From: Solea solea
Taxonomy: Eukaryota > Chordata > Actinopteri > Pleuronectiformes > Soleidae
Assembly: GCF_958295425.1 (NCBI RefSeq)
Contig: NC_081146.1
Coordinates: forward strand, 5,498,242 to 5,562,241
Direction of reading: 5' to 3'
DNA: 64,000 nucleotides
The first letter of the stretch is position 1. Every line of letters begins with the position of its first letter. The translations under genes and the position numbers were made by a program. Shown here in pieces: positions 24,801 through 35,858 of this stretch. The notes under the pieces were generated by a model, which saw only the letters and a list, made by a program, of their open reading frames with translations, searched no databases and was not told where the DNA came from.

Positions 24801-27800
24801 AGTGACTCAGTGAGTTCCTGGTGGCACTTGACCACGTTATTAGAAGAGAAAGTGATCAGTGGTCCCTGGTCTTTCCCACTGTGCAAATGAAATTACCCAC
24901 AGTTCATAGTGTGTGACAAATAAAACATAGAAGGGGTGACGTTGACAGTACAAGAAAAAAAAGTGTTATAGAATATGCCATCTATAACTTCAAACTCTTT
25001 AAAGTTTTGTTGGCGTTTAATCCAGTCAAATAAGTAGTGAAACATATTTAATTCACATTATACTGACTATACTGACTATAATGACTAACACTGAAAAAGA
25101 CCTGTGACACTTTTTATCTGGAAACAAAACTTAAAGCTATTTCAATCTCAGAAAAAGAAAAGGATGACATTTTAACGGAGTTTCAGTAAAGAGCACACAA
25201 TCAAATGACATACTGCAGTAGAAGAATTCAAATGTGAAATGATGCAACTTCTCACTAAAAAAAAATATATATATAGTCAATATTTATAAGTTTATTCACT
25301 TACAGTGCAGTCACAAGGTAATAATAATTTTGTAATAGGGAGGTGATTTTATTGCAATGACATCTTATTTCTGATACAATTTGTGGGAATAACAAGATAA
25401 TATTACAGTTATATACCATGTCATTTCTGCTTAATAGCTCAGTAATAAGAATTACATTCACATGAAAGTGTTTGTGAATGAAAATAGATAATAACCATAT
25501 TATGAATTTAAATGCATCCTCCCCTGTCAAAGATTAATAACAGGATTTGTACACACATGTCAAATATATGATATACACTGTTTTGCAAGGTATTTTACAT
25601 TTAAAATGTAAAGAATACTCATTCAGCTCCTTCTTAAGGTGACACTATTATAAATGTTAGTAATCACTCACTTTCCTCTCTGTGTTCCCAAAAATGCAGT
25701 GTGTGTGTGTTTCTGAAGAATGTGTGTGTCTCTCCCTCAGGTTGTTCATGGATGTTACCCGCAGGCTTGTGGTCAGGTCTAGTGTTGACCGCACTCGTCA
25801 TGTTGGCTGTCGTCATCTGCTGGAGGGCAAAACGAAAATGGTGCAGAACAGGTGTGTGTGTGTGCGTGCAATGTGTCGCACGGGCCCTTGTGTTTTTCAT
25901 CACCATATTTTACACACATTTTTGAAGAAAGAATGAAGAACATAAAAGGTCTTCTGACGTGGAGGAAGCATAGTGGCGGAATCTGTGAGAATCTTCATCT
26001 CTCATCTCCCTCCCACTGTTTCCTTTAAAATGATGATTAAAGTGTGCCTGATTTTCCTGCCTTAATAAAAAATATAATTTCTTTTATTTTAGGAGAAAAT
26101 CAGAATATTTATCATCACTATGAGCTGTGTAACCTGCTTTGGTTACACAGCTCATAATGATGATATTTAATTAGGAGCTGTGTAACATGATGTAAGACAC
26201 TGATCACGACAAACTGAATGGAGAAACCGCATCCTGTGCATATTCAGTCTGACACAGTTATTTGGTATAAAGTGACTCACTTCATAGGCAGATCACTCAT
26301 ACTGAGAAACCCGGTTGCGTATACGGCGAGCACAGTCACATACATGAATGAGGTTCGGCTGACGTGCTGCAATTTACTGTATTTCCAGTGAACCATGTGC
26401 CAACTCTGGAATTTACACAGGAAACGTAATTATTTAAGAAAAGGTTCAAGAAGAAGTGAGTTTTCATTTCAGTCTGTGTTGAGATTAAACATAGTATTCG
26501 ATTTGTTTAGTCACTTTAGTTCATTGATAATGTTCATTATATTGTTCTGTATTTCAGTCAGATAATGATTCCACTCATATCACAGCTGCTGTGGGAATAA
26601 TACACAACCCCTTATATGGACATCCTGGGGGTGTGTGTTTATAGGTCACATATTCAGGCTTTAATTGTGCAGAAGTCACAAAAGAGAAGGTTTTTACTTT
26701 ATTTTTGTTCATAAAAACAAGCTAAGTGAACTTTGAACTGTGATGTATTTACACATTTCACAAATTCAATCTACTTTTTGCTCAGGTGTGTTTATAGAGT
26801 TGGTTAAAATGAATCTTTTTTTCATCAGATTGTTGTGCTGAATAAGTAAATAAGACACTCTATATTGCACATTCTTATAGCCTCTGTATATACTGTGATG
26901 TTTAAATAGTAATGCTCTGTGTTCTAAGGGTTAATGAAGGTAAAATGTCACATACAGGTGTTTAACTGTATGTAGTATTGAGCTATGAAGCTAGTAATAA
27001 TGGTCTGATATTTGTGTGAAGTGTCTTCAGCTCTGCATGTGTCACAGACAGAGATTTAGTGTGTGGGAGTGTGTTTGTTTGCTGCTTGAATCTGTCTGTG
27101 TGGGCTCCAGACACAGTCTTATCTCTTGCTGCTTCTTGGACATGATGTCAATTGTGACATGTGACAAACCACAACAAGACGGCAAGATGAGTTCAATACT
27201 AGTTCAAGACTCATGTGGTGTGGATTTAGTTGTGTATGTGTTATGAAAAAGTCTTAAAAACTTAAAAACTCACCAGCAGAGACATTAAATGAGGTCTTTG
27301 TGGCCCCTGAGGTTCGGAGGTTTGCTTTGCTCCCGTCCAGAAAGTCTCTTGTCTTAGTTTCATTCTGATATTGACAGAACTGAAACATAAAAAAAGGAAG
27401 TATATTTAGACATCGTCTGTTGTTTGACTGAATGACTGGCTCTGTGTCTTGTGCTGTGGAGGTGGATTGACATGTTTATTGTAAAGGTTCGATGAGTTTC
27501 TCTGCCCTAGAAACTTGACCCCATTGGAATCTGTCGTGACTTATGTTGAGTCAAATCTGAAAAGTGCAGACTGCAAACAGCCTTTGATGTACGCAGATGA
27601 GTCACTGATTCAAAGACTTGAGTCAGTCTGAGCAGCCTGAGCAGGAACATGTGGATTTTACTGGTTTCTTTTTCTACTGTGTCCAGTACAGAGTCTGAAA
27701 TTGGAGCATGTGATGTCAGAGTATCACAACTGTGTGTTGGTGCTGTGGAGCTGTGCGACACCTGCAGGCCAACTATAAGTGCACTGATGGCATAAATTGG

Positions 27801-29589
27801 TCATTTGCATCACACTTGATGCATAATGACTATTTTTCATGATGCTGATATAGAATCACAGGTGGAGATGTTGACCGTTTGCTGTGTTTTCTGTGTGACA
27901 GCCCGTCCCAGTGTTCCTGCTCCTCTGGTAAAGGTGGTTCCCACAGCAATAGTCACTTCGATGGAGCTGCCTTTTCCGTCCACTGAGCTCAACAACCACT
28001 GCCAAGAGAGTTTCATCGTGAAGGACTGCAAGTTACCACTTTTCCACCCAGGTGAGAAACACAAATACACCAAATTTACACATTCACCTTTTCTATTAGA
28101 TATTGTTGTTTATGTATTTCTGGGGGGTTTATTCCTGTATTAGAGATACTGAGAGATAATGAGTGGAAAGATGGGATCTGACTAAAGCAGGGGTCTCAAG
28201 CTCAAATGACCTGAGGGCCTGTGAGCAGTGGTCACAGTTTTTGAAAAATATAAATATAAAATATTACCCCTAAGTGCACACAGATCAATGCCACAGGTGC
28301 ACCTTTGGTAAATTGCCGTGGGAATTATACACAACTCCTTATATGGACATCCTGGGGTGTGTGTTTTTAGGTCACATCTTCAGGCTTTACTTGTGTGTTC
28401 TTGTTGAGTCAAAGTTAGGATTCATTTTATATAATTTTTTTGTTTTTGTTTTGTTTTTAAAACAACCTGGAAACTTTTACAGAAGTCACAAAATAGACCG
28501 TTGTAATATTATTTTTGTTCATAAAAATAGCCAAGCGACCTTTGACCTGTGACGTACTTCCGAATTTCTAAAAATTCAATGCCATTTTAAAAATATTTTT
28601 GCTCAGGTGTGTTTTATATAGTTGGTGAAAATCTAGATTGCACTAAAAGAAAGGATATAAGACTCTATATTGCACATTCTTATAGCCTCTGTATATATGT
28701 TTTGACAGCCTAAAAAGAACAATTCTCATGATGACTTTCACAGAATCTACAAACAAAAGTGTTTGTTATGACCTGGAACGACACATAGTTCACAATTATT
28801 TAAAAAAACATCAGCTTTCTTTAACCAAATGTATGATGCAAAATTAAATGGAATCAAAAATAAAAAAAATGACATGTGGACAAACCTAATTCAAACAATT
28901 GAAATGTAATACATTTAAAATTGTCATAAATATAATCTAATGTATTATTATTATTTATATTATTATTATTATGAAAACAGCTCATACCATACTACGTTCC
29001 TCATCTGATTATAACTTCATATTAAGTGGCAGGCTGCTTAAAACTGAAGACATCAAAACTATGAAAGGACACATGGGGAAATTAAGTAGTCAACAAAAAT
29101 TGAAATGTTTTATATTTTCCAAATCCCCTTCTTTTTGAAGAGTTTACACCCTAGATATTCTCTCTCACTCTGTGTGTGTGTGTGTGTATAATATATACAC
29201 ACGCACACACACGTATAACACTGCACTCAGTCTTTCCTTGAATTTAAGTGTCTGTCTCCCTCCAGCACGAGTCTGTATCAATCCCCCACGTCCATAAAGG
29301 CTTGTGCCTCCATTATGATTGTAATACATCAGGCCTTGTGACGTGCAAATGATGTTCCACAGAGCGGCGGAAACATTACTGTGAAACATGGTCACACTGA
29401 CTATTGATTTCATTAACCTCCTCAGATGGTGACACAGTCAGCTGCGACATGGACATTAATCTTCCTACAACACCACTGAAGCTCTCAGTCTCATTTCCTG
29501 ATCACAATGGTGAAAGTGGCGGAAATCGAAGCAGCAACTTCTTCAGAACACACTCTGAGCCACAGGAGGACGAGTGGTGTGGGACATAA
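21891..29589 (+). CDS. TNF receptor superfamily member, CD27/LTBR-like, no death domain
   Basis: Eight exons on the plus strand: 21891-21963, 22154-22279, 24016-24162, 24273-24366, 24600-24673, 25741-25851, 27902-28051 and 29426-29589. They join in phase to 312 aa. Exons 1-5 encode cysteine-rich domains (YPKDGTCCKRCPAG; CERCGHESYTATKNHLKQC; CECEAGFYCSNDQCEHC; CAPCEKGSYSNVTDF; CEDIGRKIKIPGTHTADAVC). Exon 6 gives the membrane helix (LVLTALVMLAVVICW) and a basic stop-transfer. The tail of about 110 residues has no death domain and ends SEPQEDEWCGT; PQED resembles the TRAF-binding PIQED of CD27. The CxCxxGxxC module and 12p13 synteny suggest CD27 or LTBR; CD40-type is not excluded. The visible start lacks a signal peptide, so an upstream exon is probably missing from this model. 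Confidence 0.8.
22560..22920. repeat. Interspersed repeat R6, copy 1
   Basis: In the intron after exon 2 of the TNF-receptor gene. It shares ordered segments with 54120-54400 (for example 'gatctaaacac', then 'acacagagag' and 'catgtg', then the 'ggacattt'-like end). Confidence 0.5.
23285..23790. mobile_element. Composite repeat R3, copy 2
   Basis: Homologous to 7985-8565. This copy shows the fuller left end ('gtaacaaagtacaaatactttgttactgtacttgagta'-like, given here only as a motif) and a truncated SINE body (23485-23600) without the tRNA head. It lies in a TNF-receptor intron. Confidence 0.6.
24700..25700. other. TNF-receptor intron with no recognised element
   Basis: AT-rich sequence between the last cysteine-rich exon and the membrane exon. 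No ORF or clear repeat is supported. Confidence 0.4.
26111..26164. repeat. 24-bp inverted repeat, one mismatch, 6-base spacer
   Basis: The left arm 26111-26134 and right arm 26141-26164 flank tgcttt. Arms pair at 23 of 24 positions. The core 'gagctgtgtaac' occurs a third time, in direct orientation, at 26173-26184. Located in the intron after the membrane exon of the TNF-receptor gene. Confidence 0.85.
26588..26905 (+). repeat. Intronic direct repeat, copy 1
   Basis: Homologous, with gaps, to 28317-28705: both carry 'cttatatggacatcctgggg', 'atttttgttcataaaaa', 'tgctcaggtgtgttt' and 'tctatattgcacattcttat'. The two copies lie in consecutive introns, either side of exon 27902-28051. Confidence 0.75.
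28317..28705 (+). repeat. Intronic direct repeat, copy 2
   Basis: Second copy of the 26588-26905 unit, same orientation, with an extra central insert of about 70 bases. The only two copies in the window flank one cytoplasmic exon. Confidence 0.75.
29170..29215. repeat. (GT)n / (CA)n microsatellite pair
   Basis: A (GT)n run followed by tataatatatac and then a (CA)n run, which together form an imperfect palindrome in the last TNF-receptor intron. Confidence 0.75.
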
Positions 29590-31117
29590 AAATAAAAACA
29601 AAAAACTAATGTTGACAGAAGAGCACACTGAGGAAGTGGAGAGGCAGCTTTTTTTTTGGAACACACCTTTCTCCCTTTTCTTAGCGATCCGGCTAATTGT
29701 CGCCTCCTGCAGGATTATTATGAGAACTTCATCTGGGATGATGTGATTTATGAAGAAGCAGTGGGTTAAAAATCCTCGCATCAACAAACTAAAAGAACAG
29801 TTACCATATAATCAGACCTGAGATGTTGATGTGTAGTTGTATAATAGGAGCTTCACAAGTAAAACATTTTTTTTTTATGATATCTATATTTCTATATGTT
29901 TAACTGAATGTTCTCTTGTGTGTTATTTGTGATTTTATTTTTTCATTGTTCAAAGGTGACAATTTTATAATTTAACAGTTAGGATTCCAGCATTATCCGT
30001 TAATCTTTATTCTTATGGTCGACTCGCCACGGTTTAGGTTGGTTTTCCACTACAAAATAGTACCTCCTCAATGTGGGCGGAGTCATCACCGCACGGCTGC
30101 ATGAAACTGCGCTGACCTCGGCGTTTTACACGCAACACACTCGAGCGAGTGACTAGTGACTTGTAAAGCAGTTGTTTTCAGGGTAACTGAATCATTAGAA
30201 TCAGTTCATTAAAACTATTTGTTCAGAACTTCCTTCATGACCGGAGCACAGACTCCATCTGACAAAGTCACTGGACTGAAATACAGCAGCACAGTCTGTG
30301 ATGCTGTCGCTAAAAACACCAGACTCCTCTGTTAAATATTGAGATTTTAGACATTTCCCGGGTAATTTGTAGGAGATTAACCCACGTTTTTGGGATTGTC
30401 AAGTCTTTTTAACTGATCTACAGTTCGGGCATTGTTCGGCTTGATTCTTGCATCTGACGTCTCTTCCTGTGACGGCGCTCTGACCAGTCAGTGGCCGGCA
30501 GTCTGGCGACGTCACACATACCTACTCAGCTTGCTTGAACCTTGCCAGAGCAGGTACTAAAAAAAGTACCTGGTACCAGGTACTATGCTAGTGGAAACAC
30601 AACTTAACCATGCCATTGTTGTTTTGTTTTTTTTCTAATTTAACTTATATTGTTCCAGATTCAGGCTGGTTAATGTACATTACAAATGTTGGGATGCCAA
30701 ATAAGTCAAGTCTCATCTTCTTTTTAAGTAGACACTGTAATGGAAATGCTTGTATTTATAAAAAAAAAAAAAACGTTTAGATGTAGCCACAATAAAACAC
30801 ATACACACACCCGCACAGCTACAAGTGTAATATAACGTGATGTAGTAAAGATGAACCAGTTGACGGAAGGCAGATTTGTTTATAACTTTGTAAATAAGAT
30901 AAAACATCAGTGTTGGGAATGTTTACACAAGTCCAGCGTCCTTCAGGCTCTTGTCTGCTCTCGGTGTCATCACACAGAAACAATAAACATGTACATAACA
31001 TTATTTTTCACAGTTATACAGTCGCATGGGAATTATTAAAAAGTATTGTTGGTTATAGATAAACTTTAGAAACATGTTTAAGTCCACCACTACTACTACT
31101 ACCACCATGTTTGGACC
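29590..31117. other. Convergent spacer: TNF-receptor 3' UTR and rbp5 3' UTR
   Basis: The plus-strand TNF-receptor and minus-strand rbp5 genes meet here. Plus-strand AATAAA motifs are at 29591-29596 (too close to the stop) and 30791-30796 (plausible). A MITE-like element fills 30035-30605. No further gene was seen. Confidence 0.5.
30035..30605. mobile_element. Non-autonomous DNA transposon with gtttccact-type ends
   Basis: The left end 'ggttttccactacaaaatagtacct' and right end 'aggtactatgctagtggaaac' are imperfect inverted repeats about 570 bases apart. The inside is CpG-richer than its flanks and has no transposase ORF. It resembles fish hAT/Harbinger-derived MITEs; the family is not assigned. 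Confidence 0.65.
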
Positions 31118-33647
31118 TTATTCAGTCTTCTGGAAAACTTGCTTGGCAATCACTCCTTGAACTCTCATCTCCTGCAGAGAGAAAAACACCACGGAGCAGA
31201 GACACATTAACACACAGTGGGTGGGAGGAGGGGTTATAAATGAACAGTGGTAATCGACGACGACAGTTTGGCACATCAAAGTAAAGCTACATGAGTGATG
31301 TGCCTAACACTGATCACATCAAAAAGACACACCATCCCTCCCCCTTCTCTCCTCCTCCCCATCATTTGACCTTGTAATCTGTTTTCCCAGCCTTTACCGT
31401 CCACTTATCTCGTCTCACCACTCACTCGTCCTCTGACTCCTTTCTTTAAAACCCCCGAAATCCACCGTTTCAAATGCTGGCGCTCGCCAGCATTTGCTTT
31501 TCAGATCCTCTCATAAATTGGACCCAGCATCAACAGTCCATTGTTTTGTCAAACAGACGCATGAGAAATCCTGTGACAGCTAATCTATAATCCTAAACCC
31601 TTTTAGAAGCAAGAGGAAGCAGCCCAGGCCTCTCCATTGACTTATTGTAGCATTTTATTAAAAGGTGCCTTCAGGGGTCTTGTCTTTGCCCTCGTTTTCC
31701 AAGTCTCTTTTTCATTCCGGCATGCACAGGCAAATCCTTTCTCTTCCAACAAAGACAGTATAGTGCAACAATAAGGCGATAAAGTAACTTCTAAACCTTG
31801 TCTTGTTCTCATGCACGTTCTCCCTCATTTAGCAGATCAAATTCAGCATCTTTTTCCTACTGTATCTCACATCTTGGTACATCCTTACCAGATGCAGTTT
31901 GTTTTCCTCCAGCCAGTGAGTCCAGCCTCGACCTTCTTTCTCCCCTCGCTGCACACAAACCAGTTTGTCTCCATCCCAGCTCACTGTGGTCTGCGTGAGA
32001 AACGAGGAGACAAAGAAAAGGAAAGGAGGCAATAATACGTTAGGGATGCAAATGTTTGGAAAACACCAGCGGAAAAGTAGAAGGGATGTCAAGCATGTCA
32101 TTAGTATGTAAAGAAGCGCACACATTCAATCACAAGTGCCTTTGTGTGATACAAAAGGATTGCCGGGAGTTCAGTACGAGCATCAGCTCTTTCTCCATTT
32201 AGCTGCTTCCTTTTTGCTATTTTTTCCCCCTAAATTTAGACAAACTGCAGGTTCTGATTCAAGCACTTTCTAAATCAATGTGAAGTCATTTTTATCTTCT
32301 ATTTAATTTCTTGCTTTCAGTTTCCCACACATCGCTCACTATAGAAGGCAAAAGGCTTGGTTTTAACAGCAGATGGTGGTTACAACACAACATCCCAGCA
32401 GGGGGGTACATTTGCTCACACACCCTGAATAAAACAAAAAGAATTGTGTAACAGGGAAGTGACACCTCGTATTTACTGTAAACATCCACGCTGTAAACTT
32501 TCCCCCAAACATTCCTTATGAATAATAAGAATAAAAATAAGGTCCTTAAAAAAAGAACATATCATATATTTGGCCCACTAACCTGACATGTGCGTCCATC
32601 AACAGGCCCCAGGTCTTCAGTAAACTCTTCACCAATAGTGAATTCCATGTTAAAGCACTTAAAAGGCGTGATTGTGTGGATCTTCATGGCACCTGTGGCC
32701 ACGTCATGGACGATCTCTTTGCTCGGCTTCAAGAGACAAACTATCTTTCTCAGAGCAAAGTTAATGTCTAAAAGGAGAGAGGGAGAGACAGTGAATTATT
32801 TCATCACAGGGAGGTTTTGTTTTTGGGGGTTTGTGTGACCTGTGTTTTCATTTGCATGTGAGGAATTACTCTATTATTTAAAAAAAAACATACAGAAATA
32901 TCCACATGAAGTGAGTTTGAGACCTCTGTGTTAGTGTGGGTCAGCTCTGTTTACATAGAAATATACAAGAAATGGAGAAATAATTAAGTACAATAGGTTT
33001 ACGATAGGACACATAATGGAATAGAGTTAGCAGAGTTAGAGTTAAGACTGACGAGAGTGGATGAGGACAAGGAATTCACTTTATCTGTGGGAGTCTTGAC
33101 TACTGCAGAGATGTGTGTGTGTGTGTGTTTGGGGGTCATGCAAAGGACACGCAGGTTTTATTACTCTAGTGTGATGCTGCAAATGAAAACGTCTCCACAC
33201 CTTGAATCAGTGATTTAATATTATAACAACACAATAAGACATGGAATCTAATAATGAAGTGCAACAACGTGTGTGTGTGTGTTCTTAAGTTGTATGTGTA
33301 TCTTTGTGGACCAAAGGGATATTTTGGCGGGTCCTCACATCTTTAAAGGGCTTTTGGGGGGAGGGGGGTTAAGACCTGGTTTCAGGGTTAGACTTGGGTT
33401 TAGGGTAGAATTAGGCTTTTAGTTGTGATGGGGGCTAAGGAATGTATTTATGCAGAGTGTAAATGTCTATTGTGTGTGTGTGTGTGTGTGTGTGTGAGCT
33501 AACACGGTGTGTCGTGTTACAGTGTGTGTTCCAACCCTGCAGCTAATTTAAAGAAAAAAGATGGTTCTTACCCAAACACGCGAGGTATGTGTCCATATTA
33601 GTTTGCTCCAACATCTGATACTTGCCGGAGTAATTTGGTTTAGACAT
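31118..33647 (-). CDS. rbp5: Cellular retinol-binding protein (RBP5-like)
   Basis: Four exons on the minus strand, 33572-33647, 32583-32767, 31889-31990 and 31118-31171, join in phase to 138 aa. This is the four-exon layout and size of the intracellular lipid-binding (FABP/CRBP) family. The start [19 protein letters not shown] aligns with the family N-terminus. Later it reads [16 protein letters not shown], then [35 protein letters not shown] and a C-terminus AKQVFQKTE. There is no signal peptide, so it is cytosolic; it should carry retinol in a ten-stranded barrel. Human RBP5 lies beside the C1R/C1S cluster, which favours rbp5 over rbp7 or rbp1/2 (inference from synteny). Confidence 0.87.
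33240..33440. repeat. Common fish 'ggttaagacctggttt' repeat with flanking (GT)n
   Basis: In rbp5 intron 1. The G-rich stretch with 'ggttagacttgggtttagggt' units resembles the dispersed 'tggttttagggttagggt' repeat frequent in teleosts. (GT)n runs flank it at about 33268-33282 and 33471-33495. Confidence 0.5.
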
Positions 33648-34944
33648 GTTTTCTTTTTGCTTTGTGTTCTTCTTCTTCTTCTTGTTGTTGTTGTTTTTCC
33701 TCGAGTCGACTCCCACAGATCAACGATTTGCCAACTTGCTCGATATCACTTTCGTTTAGGCAACTTTAACAAAAAAATCACATGTGCACGAGATGACACT
33801 GAACTGTCGCCACTCCTTTGTTTGGTCCTCCACCTAAAGTAACGCCGGTCTCTAATGAATTCCTCTGTGGATGTGTGAAATCCCCTCAGACAGTAGTGAC
33901 TCACTGAGAGCACACGGTTTTGAGCAGAACCTCATGTAGAGGGAGGTTCTCTCATCTTTATTTACGCTGCTCTCTAACAACAGGGATCTGGAGCAGGGGC
34001 GGGGCTTGTCCTGTGGTAGGCGGAGCTGTGGCTCTGCATGATGGACAATGTTAAGAGGATACAATGTTCTTTCTGTCCTTACACTTAAATATCAGCAAAA
34101 TATAACCTTCCAAATCAACTTAATTTATAAAGCACTTTAAAAACAACAGCTGGAGCAAAGTGTTGACCATCAGAGATAAATAAAATATAGAAACATACTA
34201 CCTAATATGTAAATTGTACATTTTAAACATGTGAATTCAACATTGGATTACAGTGAAGTGACTGTTTGTTCAGTGAAATGTATGTCCGGCAGTTCATTTA
34301 ACATTACATTAGGGTTTATTTGACTGAAAATCAAAGTTTATTTCACAGCAAAAGCTTGATTCTAACTGAATTTATATGTTCATTCCACACTAAAAAGTAG
34401 TAAAATACGTAGAAATAGCAGCAGTTTCAAATTACTACAGTCACATAGTAGTACTGAAAGGATGGAAGAGATCACACACTATAATATCCACTGAAACAAA
34501 AATTTCATTATTTGCTCATTTCAGAACCCGAATTGTCAAACGATCAGTACAAAGCCTAAAGGAACTGGCGTCAATTTCCAAAATAAAAGCGAGTACAGAC
34601 GTCCGGAGGAGTTCATTTTGAGTTGTCTTTATTTATGAATTAGCATTGTACAGCATGACATTGTTTTCCAATTTACTGTGTTTTTCAACATACTCTTACT
34701 GTAAAAACTACAGCTATATTTGATTTAGTTGTTTACAGAAAAATATTTTCAAATAAACAACTTTGCATTGTATTTCCATGTGATTTCACAATATTTTGGT
34801 GTTAATTCTACGGTCACTTTTTACAGTGCAGAGGACTTAAATGAAATCAAAAGCCCAAATTAAAGATTTAAGTGAAGTTATTTCCATTTCAGACTTTTTT
34901 TAAAAGTGTATAATCACTTAAATTATATTATATTATAAATCGGT

Positions 34945-35157
34945 CATTATAAATTGACCGTAGGTGTGAATGTAAGAGTGAATGACTGTTTGTCTCTATG
35001 TGGCCCCGCGATGGACTGGTAAACTGTCCAGGGTGTACCCCGCCTATCGCCCTATGTCAGCTGAGATTGGCGCAGCACCCCTCGCGACCCTCCAGTGGAG
35101 GATAAAATGGTAGATAATGGATGGATGGATGGATGGATGGATGTTCCCATTACCACA
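34945..35157 (+). repeat. Interspersed repeat R1 with (ATGG)n tail
   Basis: Matches 10055-10215 closely ('aaattgaccgtaggtgtga', 'gatggactggtaaactgtcc', 'tatgtcagctgagattggc') and ends in a pure ATGGATGG run at 35117-35142. Confidence 0.7.
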
Positions 35158-35702
35158 GACAGATCTTTATATAAACATTAGGAGCAGGTCTTCTCTTTGG
35201 AGGCCGCCGGTCTCGGAAGTTGGAAAAACAGCTGCTCAATACAAGTGTTTTGTCATGGAACGATGTACACTTAACAATAAAAACATAATCGATGCAGCAT
35301 AAGTGTATTAATATCAAAAGACAGAAATAAGTGTCAAATTAATTAAATAACATGGACAACAGTAATTAAAACACTAAACAAGCTTACATATAATTTAATG
35401 TTGATTTACATGATTTGTGATAAAATAATTATTATTATTATTATTATTAAAATCATTAAAAAAATATTGCTAGTAAATATGTTTAGTATTCTATTCTCTC
35501 TATACTCTGGGTTCTCCAGTTTCCTCCTTCCTCGCACATGTGGAAGGGAAGAGCTAAATCCAACACACTGTACCTTTAAAAAAAGATAAATTTTTTCCTT
35601 TCCTGCTAAAATGTATGTTTTTTTAGAGCTTTCAGTCATTATTGTCACTAAGTGGCAGATCCACTAAAGAAGAAGGAGACACAATTAGACACACTTTCAG
35701 TC

Positions 35703-35708
35703 TTTATT
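35703..35708 (-). terminator. Poly(A) signal of ptpn6
   Basis: Minus-strand AATAAA about 150 bases past the stop at 35859-35861. Confidence 0.5.
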
Positions 35709-35858
35709 TCTAACAACATTCATCATTCAGATGAGATGCCATTGAGTTATCTGTTTTTAAACCTGCAATTTATTATTGCATTAGGTCTTCACTGAGAGAC
35801 AACTCACATGCTTGCATAAATATAATAACATGACACAGTTAGGGAATTAAAAGAACTC

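Larger units (their letters stand above)
33648..35858. other. Spacer between ptpn6 stop and rbp5 start
   Basis: Contains the rbp5 promoter side (CpG-bearing, GC-richer, about 33650-34060), an R1 repeat at 34945-35150 and the ptpn6 3' UTR with a minus-strand AATAAA at 35703-35708. No gene was seen in it. Confidence 0.5.
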
